A DNA stretch of 64,000 nucleotides from the NCBI RefSeq assembly GCF_030409715.1, contig NZ_JAUFQI010000001.1, forward strand, positions 2,034,501-2,098,500, given 5' to 3'. Of the stretch, positions 1-10,143 are shown piece after piece. This DNA is from Reinekea marina (GTDB lineage: Bacteria > Pseudomonadota > Gammaproteobacteria > Pseudomonadales > Natronospirillaceae). Position numbers and translations under genes: made by a program. The number at the start of each line of letters is the position of its first letter. The stretch's first letter is position 1. A model generated the notes under the pieces. The model was given only the letters and a program-made list of their open reading frames with translations, had not been told where the DNA came from and ran no database searches.

Positions 1-171
1 TATGGCATTGGCTTCCCTCCATTCAGAGGTGGTGCATTGAAGTATATTGATGATATGGGCGCGGCGAAGTTCGTCGAACTATGCGATCAGTATTCGTCGC
101 TAGGTAAGCTTTACGAGCCAACGGCGAAGCTTCGTGAGATGGCCGCTAAAAACGAAAAATTCTACGCTTAA
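1..171 (+). CDS. fadB: Fatty acid oxidation complex alpha subunit FadB, C-terminal fragment
   Basis: Only the last 56 codons lie in the window; the frame is open from base 1 to the TAA at 169-171. The peptide begins [11 protein letters not shown] and continues through a YIDDMG segment, which is the conserved C-terminal end of the 3-hydroxyacyl-CoA dehydrogenase part of FadB. The full protein combines enoyl-CoA hydratase/isomerase and hydroxyacyl-CoA dehydrogenase activities of beta-oxidation in the cytoplasm. It is followed after 15 bases by fadA, the usual fadBA operon, so the assignment rests on both the peptide and the neighbour. Confidence 0.9.
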   Translation, partial: YGIGFPPFRGGALKYIDDMGAAKFVELCDQYSSLGKLYEPTAKLREMAAKNEKFYA

Positions 172-174
172 TAG

Positions 175-1362
<1,188 letters not shown>

Positions 1363-1380
1363 TCGTTCTTTTCTAATTAA

Positions 1381-1406
1381 AAACCACTCTTAGGAGTGGT
1401 TTTTTT
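1381..1406. terminator. Rho-independent terminator between convergent fadA and the coiled-coil gene
   Basis: Nine-base arms AAACCACTC and GAGTGGTTT enclose the loop TTAG and are followed by a run of T. An A-rich stretch precedes the left arm, so the hairpin can work for both fadA (plus) and the convergent gene ending at 1424 (minus). Confidence 0.85.
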
Positions 1407-1423
1407 ATGCTCGCTATAAATGT

Positions 1424-2128
1424 TTACGAAGCCGTTTCATCGTCTTCAGACTGGCTTATGTACAGGCCTGAAATAGCATTGGAAACTCTTTTAACTTCAG
1501 AATTCTTATCGGGTACGTTGACATCCGTTTTTAACAAAATGTCTTTAGCGCACTTGTAAAAATTAGCCGCCATGGCTAAGTCATTATGATCTCGAGCATC
1601 ATCTCCTTGGCGAACAAAGGCTTTAAATTCTAATAACACCGTATTAATAACGAGTCGATTTCGATGTTGACGAAACGAATCTTCAGGCATTTCACCTGTT
1701 TGATAGAATTCACGCAACAATTTTAGTGTTTGTGAGAAATGCCGTTTCATCAAGAATATTTGCCGATCTGAAGCAGGTATATCAGGTTCTTGAGGATTCT
1801 CTTCAAGCGCAGCAATCTTAGCGCGCGTTTGTTCTATGGCTGCTTTTTCGTCCAGTAAATCGGGTGAGTTAGGAATTAAACCTAGGCCTTCAGCGATATT
1901 GTTCTCAATGCGTTCAACCAGTTTGTAAAGTAAATTTACATCTCGATCGTAGAGCAAAAGCGATTGTAAAAGTTCATCAATATCGGCTAATTCGCGGCGT
2001 ATTTCTCTAATCCGCATGCGCCTTCGCTGCAGTTCTAACTCTTTGTTCGTGGCTTTTTTGGCGATGTAAAGAGCGCCAATAATAATGCCAATGAGCAATA
2101 ATAGTGTAATAAATCCCCAAAAAGACAT
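1424..2128 (-). CDS. Hypothetical membrane-anchored coiled-coil protein
   Basis: I do not recognise a named family. The 234 residues start with one hydrophobic helix (about residues 4-24, rich in L, I and G) followed by KKATNKELELQRRRMRIRE and a long charged region of coiled-coil character to about residue 120. The C-terminal half is helical and polar with no catalytic motif that I can see. The likely topology is a single N-terminal anchor with a cytoplasmic coiled coil. The start ATG has AAGGA about eight bases upstream. The gene lies between fadA and topA and is divergent from topA, sharing a short promoter region. No function is proposed. Confidence 0.75.
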   Translation of the reverse strand: MSFWGFITLLLLIGIIIGALYIAKKATNKELELQRRRMRIREIRRELADIDELLQSLLLYDRDVNLLYKLVERIENNIAEGLGLIPNSPDLLDEKAAIEQTRAKIAALEENPQEPDIPASDRQIFLMKRHFSQTLKLLREFYQTGEMPEDSFRQHRNRLVINTVLLEFKAFVRQGDDARDHNDLAMAANFYKCAKDILLKTDVNVPDKNSEVKRVSNAISGLYISQSEDDETAS

Positions 2129-2155
2129 AGATTTTCCTTGATTTAACGATGTTAC

Positions 2156-2183
2156 TTGACGTGGAAATTTAATCGGTTATAAC
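2156..2183 (+). promoter_or_regulatory. Probable sigma-70 promoter of topA
   Basis: TTGACG (2156-2161) and TATAAC (2178-2183) are separated by 16 bases, each matching the consensus at five of six positions. Transcription would start near 2190, giving a leader of about 65 bases before the topA ATG at 2255. Confidence 0.6.
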
Positions 2184-2254
2184 CTTCGCCGCTTGCGGAA
2201 AGTGTAAACCTGAGTTACTTATATAAAAAGAACACATTAGCGGAATTATAGCGC

Positions 2255-4972
2255 ATGGGAAAATCTCTGGTCATTGTGGAATCGCCTGCGAAGGCAAAGA
2301 CCATAAATAAATATCTTGGCTCAGACTTCATTGTGAAGTCATCAGTGGGTCACATTCGCGATCTGCCGACCAGTGGTCAAAGTAAGCCGGTAGATCCAAA
2401 AGCTCGTGCTGCGCAAGCCGCAAAGACACGTAAAATGTCTCCTGAAGAAAAAGCCGTTTATAAAAAGACGAAAGCCCAGGAGCAGCTTATTAATCGTATG
2501 GGCATCAATCCAAAAGACGATTGGTCGGCCAATTATCAAATTTTACCTGGCAAAGAAAAAGTAGTCGATGAGCTACGTAGAATTGCGAAAGATGCCGATT
2601 GCATTTACCTCGCGACAGATTTGGATAGAGAAGGGGAAGCCATCGCTTGGCATCTTCAAGAAGCCATTGGTCACGAACCTGAGCGATATAAGCGCGTCGT
2701 ATTTAATGAAATTACGAAGAAGGCTATTAATGAAGCCTTTGAAAAGCCTGGTGAACTTGATATTGATCGAGTTAATGCTCAACAAGCGCGACGATTCTTG
2801 GATCGCGTGGTTGGTTTTATGGTGTCGCCGTTACTCTGGGCCAAAGTGGCTCGTGGTTTAAGTGCAGGGCGTGTTCAGTCTGTAGCAGTGCGTTTAATCG
2901 TAGCGCGTGAAAATGAAATTCGTAAATTTATTCCGGAAGAGTTTTGGGATTTACACGCCAATCTGGGTACTTCTTTAGGTCGGGTTAAGTTTGAAGTCAC
3001 AAAATACTTGGGCGAAAAATACCGTCCAGTCAACGAAGATCAATCAAACGAACATGTAAGTCGATTAGAGCAGCAAGCTTTCACTATCACCAAACGTGAA
3101 GATAAGCCGACCAGCTCTAAACCTACAGCGCCATTCATTACGTCGACGCTACAACAAGCCGCCAGTACGCGCTTAGGTTTCAGTGTAAAGAAGACCATGA
3201 TGATGGCACAACGCCTCTATGAGGCAGGTCACATTACTTATATGCGTACAGACTCAACCAATTTGAGTGCTGAGGCTGTTGAGTCGGCTCGAGAATACAT
3301 ACAAAAAGAATTTGGTCCGGATTATTTGCCTAAGGCTCCTATTGTTTATGGCAGCAAAGAAGGCGCTCAGGAAGCTCATGAGGCTATTAGACCTTCTAGT
3401 GTAACCCGAAAGAGTTCTTCGCTTTCTGAGATGGAGCGAGACGCTCAGAGGCTATACGAGTTGATTTGGCAGCGATTTGTCGCTTGCCAAATGACGCCGG
3501 CCAAATATAAAAGTACCAATTTGTTTGTTGAAACGGGTGGCTACGAATTAAAAGCCAAAGGTCGAGTGTTGGTTTTTGATGGTTTTACACGTGTCATGAA
3601 GGGTGGGCAGAATCGAGATGATGTTGTTGAGCTGCCAGATCTAAAAGAAAACGAAACGTTGACATTGGAGCAACTAGAACCGAAGCAGCATTTTACCAAG
3701 CCGGTTGCTCGTTATACAGAAGCTTCATTGGTGAAAGAACTGGAAAAGCTAGGTATTGGACGACCGTCTACTTACGCTTCTATTATTTCTACTATTCAAG
3801 ATCGCGGTTACGCTCGTTTAGAAAGTCGTCGTTTTTATGCCGAAAAAATGGGTGATATCGTAACCGAGCGCCTGACTCATTCATTTTCCGAGTTAATGCA
3901 GTATGAATTTACGGCACAATTCGAAGAATATTTGGATGAAATTGCCACCGGAACTAAGAATTGGAAAACGGTACTTAATGAGTTTTACGAGCGTTTTACC
4001 GAGCAGTTAGCCAAAGCTGAAGCCGATGAAAGTGAAGGTGGTATGGTCTCTAACGAGCCGACATTGACCGACATTGAATGCCCAAAATGTTCGCGACCGA
4101 TGATGGTTCGTAATGGCACTACCGGCGTGTTTTTAGGTTGCTCGGGCTATAGTTTGCCCCCGAAAGAGCGTTGCAAAGGTACTTTAAATTTGGTGCCCGG
4201 TGAGGAAGCTATTTCAGCCGATGACGATGATGAGGCGGAAGTAAATCAGCTGCGTCAAAAAGAGCGTTGTGGTCTATGTGGCACCGCTATGGATAGCTAC
4301 CTAATTGATGAAAAGCGGAAGCTACATATTTGTGGTAATAACCCAAGTTGCTCTGGCTTTAAGGTCGAAGCGGGTGAGTTTAAAATTAAAGGTTATGAAG
4401 GTCCAAGCTTAGAGTGCGATAAATGCGGCAGTGAAATGCAGCTGAAAAGCGGACGTTTTGGTAAGTATTTCGGGTGTACGAACGAGGAGTGTAAAAATAC
4501 TCGTAAATTGCTTCGAAATGGCGAAGCTGCGCCACCAAAGATGGATCCAGTGCCCATGCCAGAGCTTAACTGCATTAAGGTGGAAGATACCTATGTATTG
4601 CGCGATGGCGCTGCCGGCATGTTTTTAGCGGCCAGTCAGTTCCCTAAAAATCGCGAAACTCGGCCCCCGTTAGTGGCTGAGCTTATCCCGCATAAATCAG
4701 AATTGCCTGAAAAATATTTCTATTTGTGTGATGCGCCTGTTGCCGACAGTGACGGTAATCCTTCTGTTATTCGTTTTAGTCGCAAAACTAAAGAGCAATA
4801 TGTGATGAGCGAAGTTGATGGAAAAGCGACAGGCTGGGCCGCATACTATGACAATGGAAAGTGGGTGGTTCAGGAAAAAGCTAAAGCAAAGCCAAAGGCT
4901 AAACCGAAAGCTAAGGCCAAGCCAAAGGCCAAAGCGAAGGCTAAACCTAAAGCAGCAAAGAAAGACGAATAA
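2255..4972 (+). CDS. topA: DNA topoisomerase I (type IA)
   Basis: TopA relaxes negative supercoils by transient single-strand breaks. The 905-residue protein opens with the TOPRIM domain ([13 protein letters not shown]; later [12 protein letters not shown] with the metal-binding DxD-type acidic residues). The active-site tyrosine is Tyr329 in [10 protein letters not shown]. The C-terminal third has three four-cysteine zinc-ribbon repeats, starting CPKCSRP, CGLCGTA and CDKCGSE, as in the enterobacterial enzyme. It ends in a tail of about 30 residues made almost only of Lys, Ala and Pro, probably a DNA-binding extension. Two hairpin terminators follow. Confidence 0.97.
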   Translation: MGKSLVIVESPAKAKTINKYLGSDFIVKSSVGHIRDLPTSGQSKPVDPKARAAQAAKTRKMSPEEKAVYKKTKAQEQLINRMGINPKDDWSANYQILPGKEKVVDELRRIAKDADCIYLATDLDREGEAIAWHLQEAIGHEPERYKRVVFNEITKKAINEAFEKPGELDIDRVNAQQARRFLDRVVGFMVSPLLWAKVARGLSAGRVQSVAVRLIVARENEIRKFIPEEFWDLHANLGTSLGRVKFEVTKYLGEKYRPVNEDQSNEHVSRLEQQAFTITKREDKPTSSKPTAPFITSTLQQAASTRLGFSVKKTMMMAQRLYEAGHITYMRTDSTNLSAEAVESAREYIQKEFGPDYLPKAPIVYGSKEGAQEAHEAIRPSSVTRKSSSLSEMERDAQRLYELIWQRFVACQMTPAKYKSTNLFVETGGYELKAKGRVLVFDGFTRVMKGGQNRDDVVELPDLKENETLTLEQLEPKQHFTKPVARYTEASLVKELEKLGIGRPSTYASIISTIQDRGYARLESRRFYAEKMGDIVTERLTHSFSELMQYEFTAQFEEYLDEIATGTKNWKTVLNEFYERFTEQLAKAEADESEGGMVSNEPTLTDIECPKCSRPMMVRNGTTGVFLGCSGYSLPPKERCKGTLNLVPGEEAISADDDDEAEVNQLRQKERCGLCGTAMDSYLIDEKRKLHICGNNPSCSGFKVEAGEFKIKGYEGPSLECDKCGSEMQLKSGRFGKYFGCTNEECKNTRKLLRNGEAAPPKMDPVPMPELNCIKVEDTYVLRDGAAGMFLAASQFPKNRETRPPLVAELIPHKSELPEKYFYLCDAPVADSDGNPSVIRFSRKTKEQYVMSEVDGKATGWAAYYDNGKWVVQEKAKAKPKAKPKAKAKPKAKAKAKPKAAKKDE

Positions 4973-4996
4973 CTTAATTGTTCTGACGTAAAAGCA

Positions 4997-5036
4997 AAAA
5001 AAGCCGCGATACTTTGATGTGTCGCGGCTTTTTTTT
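4997..5036 (+). terminator. Rho-independent terminator of topA
   Basis: Arms AAAAAAGCCGCGA and TCGCGGCTTTTTT enclose a 12-base loop and run into a T tract, 24 bases after the topA stop. Confidence 0.9.
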
Positions 5037-5065
5037 GCCCAGATTTCAGTAGATCTAAAGCAAAA

Positions 5066-5092
5066 AAAAACCGGCTAGTGGCCGGTTTTTTT
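5066..5092. terminator. Bidirectional terminator, mainly for gltA
   Basis: CCGGC (5071-5075) and GCCGG (5081-5085) form the stem, flanked by A9 on the left and T7 on the right, so it can end transcription in both directions. It lies 19 bases beyond the gltA stop on the minus strand and backs up the topA terminator on the plus strand. Confidence 0.85.
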
Positions 5093-5111
5093 AAATAGCG
5101 ATTGCTCTAGA

Positions 5112-6383
5112 TTAATCTAAATCGCGGATCTTTTCGCCTGTATAAAGCTGGCGAGGTCGACCAATGCGGTATGGACCAGAGATCATTTCTTTCCAGTGAG
5201 CAATCCAGCCTGGCGTGCGGCCAACCGCAAATATAACGGTAAACATTTCTGTTGGAATACCCAAAGCTTTAAAAATAATACCAGAGTAAAAGTCTACGTT
5301 AGGGTATAGCTTTTTCTCTACAAAGTACGGATCTTCAAGTGCAATGGCTTCTAGGCGCTTAGCAATTCTTAGCAATGGATCGTTTTCAATGCCAAGTTCG
5401 CTTAATACCTCATCGCAAGCCTTTTTCATAACGCGTGCGCGTGGGTCAAAGTTTTTATAAACGCGATGACCAAAGCCCATCAATCGGAATGGGTCGTTTT
5501 TGTCTTTAGCGCGAGCGATGAATTCATCAATGTTTGATTCATCCCCAATTTCGGCCAGCATATTCAAGACGGCTTCGTTCGCGCCACCGTGTGCAGGGCC
5601 CCATAGTGCCGCAATACCCGATGCAATACATGCGAAAGGATTGGCACCAGAAGAGCCTGCTAAACGTACTGTTGACGTTGAAGCGTTCTGCTCATGATCG
5701 GCATGCAAAATAAAGATTTTGTCCATTGCGCGAGCTAAAACAGGGTTAACTTCATAGTTTTCACATGGGTTGCTGAACATCATGTGTAAGAAGTTGCCGC
5801 CGTAGCTTAGATCATTACGTGGGTACGCAAATGGCTGACCAATAGAGTACTTATAGGCCATTGCTGCCAGCGTTGGCATTTTCGAAATCAAGCGATGAGC
5901 GGCTACCTCACGGTGTTTCTCATTCGTGATGTCTAAAGAGTCGTGATAGAAGGAGGCTAAAGCACCAACAACCCCAACCATGACCGCCATTGGGTGTGAA
6001 TCTCGACGGAAGCCGGTAAAGAAATCATGAAGTTGCTCATGAACCATTGTATGGTGCATGATCATATCTTGAAATTTTGCTTTTTCGGCTTCTTTAGGAA
6101 GCTCACCGTGCAGCAATAAGTAGCATACATCTAAGTAATCAGTCTTTTCAGCGAGCTGATCAATCGGGTAGCCGCGGTGCGTTAAAATTCCTTTTTCGCC
6201 ATCAATAAATGTAATTTCAGACTCACAAGATGCGGTAGACATAAAGCCTGGGTCGTAGGTAAAAAGGCCGCTTGCCGCTAAAGATCGAACGTCTATGACG
6301 TCAGGTCCTTGCGTTCCAGAGTATACTGGCAGTTCAATAGGGTCTTGTCCTTCAATGACCAGCTTGGCAGTTTTATTAGCCAT
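5112..6383 (-). CDS. gltA: Citrate synthase, type II (hexameric)
   Basis: Citrate synthase condenses oxaloacetate and acetyl-CoA at the entry of the TCA cycle. The 423-residue length and sequence match the Gram-negative type II enzyme. The catalytic residues are visible: the histidine in [11 protein letters not shown], the histidine in [13 protein letters not shown], and the aspartate in [10 protein letters not shown]. The start ATG is preceded by GAGGAGACCTC, a good ribosome-binding site. The gene is divergent from the sdh-suc operon across a 438-base regulatory gap, so synthesis of citrate and the lower half of the cycle can be co-regulated. It has its own promoter (6495-6522) and a terminator at 5066-5092. 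Confidence 0.97.
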   Translation of the reverse strand: MANKTAKLVIEGQDPIELPVYSGTQGPDVIDVRSLAASGLFTYDPGFMSTASCESEITFIDGEKGILTHRGYPIDQLAEKTDYLDVCYLLLHGELPKEAEKAKFQDMIMHHTMVHEQLHDFFTGFRRDSHPMAVMVGVVGALASFYHDSLDITNEKHREVAAHRLISKMPTLAAMAYKYSIGQPFAYPRNDLSYGGNFLHMMFSNPCENYEVNPVLARAMDKIFILHADHEQNASTSTVRLAGSSGANPFACIASGIAALWGPAHGGANEAVLNMLAEIGDESNIDEFIARAKDKNDPFRLMGFGHRVYKNFDPRARVMKKACDEVLSELGIENDPLLRIAKRLEAIALEDPYFVEKKLYPNVDFYSGIIFKALGIPTEMFTVIFAVGRTPGWIAHWKEMISGPYRIGRPRQLYTGEKIRDLD

Positions 6384-6494
6384 GAGGTCTCCTCTCTTAG
6401 GTAGTTTATAGGCTTAAGAAGCGTTGAAATAATAGGTGTTACAAGGTGCTGTCAGATAGAAAATAGAAATTTGAGCAGCACGAAATTGCGCATA

Positions 6495-6522
6495 ACTATA
6501 GAGTTTTACTTTCGAAAGTCAA
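6495..6522 (-). promoter_or_regulatory. Probable sigma-70 promoter of gltA
   Basis: Reading the minus strand, TTGACT (6522-6517) and TATAGT (6500-6495) are separated by 16 bases, each matching consensus at five of six positions. A start near 6488 would give a leader of about 105 bases before the gltA ATG. The rest of the 438-base gap (6384-6821) is AT-rich, shows no small gene that I can support, and carries the sdh promoter at its far end. Confidence 0.55.
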
Positions 6523-6699
6523 TTTGGTCTTTAGTACCATAAAGTTCATAAAGTTCAAATTAATACTAAAAGACTATCAACGAACCTCGAAAATTGGTCT
6601 AAAGTGTCTTAAATGACTAGTAATTGAACAATGCCCGATTATTCAAGCTTGTGATGATAAATTTCTTAAAAACTAATACTAAGAAATGGCTGTAAACGT

Positions 6700-6728
6700 T
6701 TGTAATTCGTGACTTGCATATCTATAAT
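6700..6728 (+). promoter_or_regulatory. Probable sigma-70 promoter of the sdhCDAB-suc operon
   Basis: TTGTAA (6700-6705) and a perfect TATAAT (6723-6728) are separated by exactly 17 bases. Transcription would begin near 6735, which leaves a leader of about 85 bases before the GTG start chosen for sdhC and places any upstream ATG at 6714 inside the promoter. Confidence 0.65.
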
Positions 6729-6821
6729 CATCGCGCTTTTGAATTTGGAACATGTTTCAAATTCTGGTCTACCAACTCCCCATTCGTGGGGCCGCATAAG
6801 AAAAAACATGAGACTACTGCC

Positions 6822-7196
6822 GTGAAAAATACTCGTCCCGTAAACCTCGATTTATCGAAGTTCCGATTTCCGGTGACCGCGTTAGCGTCTATTACGCATC
6901 GTGTAGCTGGAGTTATTCTATTTGTTGCAATCGCATTTGTGCTTTGGGCACTCACGAAGAGTCTTGAATCTAAAGACGGATTTGAGCAGGTGTCTCAAGT
7001 CATGACGCATCCGCTCGCAAAATTTGTAACTTGGGGAATATTGTCTGCAATCGCTTACCACTTTATAGCTGGTATAAAACATTTATTAATGGATGCTGGA
7101 TTCTTCGAAACCTTGGAGACGGGTCCTATAGCGTCTAAAGTCGTTTTTGTCTTAGCGGCTATTGCAATCTTATCGTTGGGGGTTTGGGTATGGTAA
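6822..7196 (+). CDS. sdhC: Succinate dehydrogenase cytochrome b556 subunit
   Basis: SdhC is one of the two membrane anchors that hold haem b and ubiquinone in complex II. Starting at the GTG at 6822 gives 124 residues, the normal length, beginning MKNTRPVNLDL, the conserved N-terminus. The motif ITHRVAGVI and three membrane helices follow. The haem-ligand histidine is His80 in AYHFIAGIKH. An in-frame ATG at 6714 would add 36 residues with no family resemblance and lies within the promoter, so I rejected it. No strong Shine-Dalgarno sequence precedes the GTG. The stop overlaps the sdhD start. Confidence 0.92.
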   Translation: MKNTRPVNLDLSKFRFPVTALASITHRVAGVILFVAIAFVLWALTKSLESKDGFEQVSQVMTHPLAKFVTWGILSAIAYHFIAGIKHLLMDAGFFETLETGPIASKVVFVLAAIAILSLGVWVW

Positions 7197-7537
7197 CTAG
7201 TATTACGAGTTTATCTCGAAGCGGGTTGTTAGATTGGTTAATGCAGCGTGTCTCTGCAGTTGTATTGGCCGCCTACACTGTTTTTCTTTTTGGTTTTTTT
7301 GTAACCACATCCGAAGTAACTTTTGAAGTTTGGCAGGCCTTGTTTGCTAACTTCTGGGTTAAGATTTTTACCCTGGCAACTCTACTGTCTTTAGTGGGTC
7401 ACATCTGGGTAGGTATGTGGACAATCGCAACAGATTACGTAAAAAATGCGTGGACTCGCTTTTTAGTAATCTCAGTAATTGCGCTAACTAACTTTATTTA
7501 TTTTGTCGTCGGTTTTTCTGCGGTTTGGGGTGTTTAA
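7190..7537 (+). CDS. sdhD: Succinate dehydrogenase membrane anchor subunit
   Basis: SdhD completes the membrane part of complex II with three hydrophobic helices in 115 residues. His71 in LVGHIWVGM and Asp82-Tyr83 in ATDYVK fall at the same numbers as the haem- and quinone-site residues known from the Escherichia coli protein. The chosen ATG at 7190 overlaps the last codons of sdhC by seven bases, typical of translational coupling; a TTG six bases earlier is possible but adds nothing conserved. The gene is second in the sdhCDAB-suc operon. Confidence 0.93.
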   Translation: MVTSITSLSRSGLLDWLMQRVSAVVLAAYTVFLFGFFVTTSEVTFEVWQALFANFWVKIFTLATLLSLVGHIWVGMWTIATDYVKNAWTRFLVISVIALTNFIYFVVGFSAVWGV

Positions 7538-7539
7538 GA

Positions 7540-9312
7540 ATGGCAACTATTAAAACAATGACTTATGACGCCATCGTAATTGGTGGTGGTGGTGCAGGTA
7601 TGCGGGCTGCACTTCAATTAGCAGAATCTGGATTAAACACCGCAGTAGTATCAAAAGTATTCCCAACGCGATCGCATACGGTTTCTGCTCAAGGTGGAAT
7701 TACTTGTGCCATTGCAAGTGAAGATCCAAATGATGATTGGCGCTGGCATATGTACGACACCGTAAAAGGGTCGGACTATATCGGTGACCAAGACGCCATT
7801 GAATATATGTGCTCAGTGGGTCCTCAAGCTGTTTTTGAATTAGATCATATGGGTCTACCATTTTCTCGAACAGAAAAGGGTCGTATTTATCAGCGTCCAT
7901 TTGGTGGCCAATCTAAAGGCCCTGATAACCCAACTCAAGCCTCTCGTACTTGTGCCGCAGCGGACCGCACGGGTCATGCATTATTGCACACGCTTTACCA
8001 AGGTAACCTAAAGGCCGGTACCAGCTTCTTAAATGAATGGTATGCCGTCGACCTCGTAAAGAATGCTAAAGGTGCCGTAGTCGGCGTGATCGCTATTGAA
8101 ATTGAAACGGGCGATATCGTACACATTCAAGCGAAAGCGACGGTATTAGCCACGGGTGGTGCAGGGCGAATTTATGCTTCTACGACCAACGCTTTAATTA
8201 ATACCGGTGACGGTATTGGTATGGCATTGCGTGCTGGTTTCCCTGTTCAAGACATGGAAATGTGGCAGTTCCACCCCACCGGTATTTATGGTGCCGGTAC
8301 ATTGGTAACAGAAGGTTGTCGAGGTGAGGGTGGTTATTTAATCAACAAAGATGGCGAGCGTTTCATGGAGCGTTATGCTCCAAACGCAAAAGACCTTGCT
8401 GGTCGTGACGTTGTGGCTCGTTCTATGGTGATGGAGATTTTAGAAGGACGTGGGGGCGGTGCCGATGGCGATCATGTATTCCTAAAGCTTGATCACTTAG
8501 GTGAAGAGCTTCTACAGTCTCGCTTGCCAGGAATTATGGAGTTATCAAAAACCTTTGCTCATGTTGATCCGGCAAAAGACCCGATTCCAGTTGTACCAAC
8601 CTGTCACTATATGATGGGCGGTATTCCGACGAACGTTGGCGGTCAGGCCATTATGAAAGACAGTCAAGGTCAAGACACGATCGTAGAGGGTCTCTATGCG
8701 TGTGGCGAGGCTGCTTGTGTGTCTGTACATGGTGCAAACCGTTTAGGTGGCAACTCATTACTTGATCTAGTGGTATTTGGTCGAGCGGCTGGCATACAAA
8801 TTGAAGAGTCGTTACGTCAGGGTTTCCAGACTGATGCGGCTTCAGAATCTGATGTTGACCAAGCTATGTCTCGTTTAACTGCATTAGATTCTCGTAAAAC
8901 AGGTGAAAGTGTCGACCAAGTTAAAAAAGACCTACAAAACACAATGCAACTGCATTTCGGCGTATTCCGGGAAGGCGACAAAATGGCTGAAGGCCGTAAG
9001 AAGCTTATCGAAATTCGCGAGCGGGTTGAAAATGTCGTATTGGCTGATCGGTCAAACGCATTCAACACGGCACGTATTGAAGCGTTGGAGTTGTCAAACT
9101 TGATGGAAGTTGCAGAAGCAACCGCTATTTCTGCTGATACACGAACAGAAAGCCGTGGTGCTCATGCGCGTTACGACTACGAAGAGCGTGATGATGAAAA
9201 TTGGTTGTGCCATTCGCTGTTTAACCCAATAGATAAGTCTGTTGGTAAGCGCGATGTTAACTTTAGCCCTAAAACGGTTGAAACATTCCAACCGAAAGTC
9301 CGTACCTACTAG
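7540..9312 (+). CDS. sdhA: Succinate dehydrogenase flavoprotein subunit
   Basis: SdhA oxidises succinate to fumarate with covalently bound FAD. From the ATG at 7540 it has 590 residues, the usual size. The dinucleotide-binding motif [12 protein letters not shown] is at residues 13-24. His46 in [11 protein letters not shown] is the expected FAD-attachment site. Substrate-binding residues appear in [16 protein letters not shown] and RGAHARYDY. The start lies two bases after the sdhD stop; a TTG 15 bases upstream lies inside sdhD and was not chosen. The product works with SdhB at the cytoplasmic face of the membrane. Confidence 0.97.
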   Translation: MATIKTMTYDAIVIGGGGAGMRAALQLAESGLNTAVVSKVFPTRSHTVSAQGGITCAIASEDPNDDWRWHMYDTVKGSDYIGDQDAIEYMCSVGPQAVFELDHMGLPFSRTEKGRIYQRPFGGQSKGPDNPTQASRTCAAADRTGHALLHTLYQGNLKAGTSFLNEWYAVDLVKNAKGAVVGVIAIEIETGDIVHIQAKATVLATGGAGRIYASTTNALINTGDGIGMALRAGFPVQDMEMWQFHPTGIYGAGTLVTEGCRGEGGYLINKDGERFMERYAPNAKDLAGRDVVARSMVMEILEGRGGGADGDHVFLKLDHLGEELLQSRLPGIMELSKTFAHVDPAKDPIPVVPTCHYMMGGIPTNVGGQAIMKDSQGQDTIVEGLYACGEAACVSVHGANRLGGNSLLDLVVFGRAAGIQIEESLRQGFQTDAASESDVDQAMSRLTALDSRKTGESVDQVKKDLQNTMQLHFGVFREGDKMAEGRKKLIEIRERVENVVLADRSNAFNTARIEALELSNLMEVAEATAISADTRTESRGAHARYDYEERDDENWLCHSLFNPIDKSVGKRDVNFSPKTVETFQPKVRTY

Positions 9313-9323
9313 GAGTTTATGAG

Positions 9324-10031
9324 ATGAAAGTAAGTATCTATCGATTTAACCCCGAAACGGACAAGCGCCCGTATATGCAGGATTTTGATGTCGAAATCCC
9401 AGCCGGTAAAGATCTAATGGTTTTGGATGTTTTGCACTTAGTGAAAGAGCAAGACCCTACTTTATCTTACCGTCGCTCGTGTCGTGAGGGTGTATGTGGC
9501 TCTGACGGTATGAACATTAACGGCACCAATGGATTAGCCTGTATTACGTCTTTATCCGATGTAGGCGGCGAGAGCAAAACATTAGTTTTGCGTCCGCTTC
9601 CAGGTTTGCCTGTTATTCGTGATTTGGTCATCGACATGAGCACTTTTTATAAGCAATACGAAAAAGTACAGCCATTTTTGATCAATGATACACCCGCTCC
9701 TGCGATTGAACGTCTACAATCACCAGAAGAGCGAGAAAAGTTGGATGGCCTATATGAATGTATTCTGTGTGCTTGCTGCTCAACCGCATGCCCATCATTC
9801 TGGTGGAATCCAGATAAATTCATTGGCCCATCTGGTTTGTTGCAAGCTTACCGCTTTTTAGTGGATAGCCGTGACACCGCGACAGAAGAGCGCTTGTCTC
9901 AGCTGGATGATCCATTTAGCGTATTCCGCTGCCGTGGCATCATGAACTGTGTGTCGGTTTGTCCAAAAGGATTAAACCCAACACGAGCAATTGGTCATAT
10001 TCGGTCTATGCTACTGAGTAGCGCGACATAA
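9324..10031 (+). CDS. sdhB: Succinate dehydrogenase iron-sulfur subunit
   Basis: SdhB carries electrons from FAD to quinone through three clusters. In its 235 residues the [2Fe-2S] ligands are in SCREGVCGSD and the later GLAC. The ligands of the [4Fe-4S] and [3Fe-4S] clusters are in CILCACCSTACP and CRGIMNCVSVCPKG. A clear GGAG ribosome-binding site at 9311-9314 precedes the ATG. It follows sdhA by 11 bases. A UUCG-capped hairpin lies between it and sucA. Confidence 0.97.
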   Translation: MKVSIYRFNPETDKRPYMQDFDVEIPAGKDLMVLDVLHLVKEQDPTLSYRRSCREGVCGSDGMNINGTNGLACITSLSDVGGESKTLVLRPLPGLPVIRDLVIDMSTFYKQYEKVQPFLINDTPAPAIERLQSPEEREKLDGLYECILCACCSTACPSFWWNPDKFIGPSGLLQAYRFLVDSRDTATEERLSQLDDPFSVFRCRGIMNCVSVCPKGLNPTRAIGHIRSMLLSSAT

Positions 10032-10041
10032 AATAGCATTT

Positions 10042-10062
10042 AGGCAGTTTCGACTGCCTTTT
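10042..10062 (+). terminator. UUCG-loop hairpin between sdhB and sucA, possible attenuator
   Basis: AGGCAGT, loop TTCG and ACTGCCT are followed by only four T before C. The stem is stable but the U tract is short, so it probably ends only part of the transcripts or marks an mRNA processing point between sdh and suc. Confidence 0.55.
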
Positions 10063-10143
10063 CGCTGCTCTTTTATTGTTTTGGGTTGGTGGTTGCTGTA
10101 AATCACCAACACTTTATTAAGTTTGAACATATAGGGTTCACTA

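Noticed and set aside
4862..4972. Lys/Ala/Pro repeat at the end of topA as a separate repeat element
   Set aside because: It is in frame and part of the protein tail, so it is treated as a low-complexity extension.
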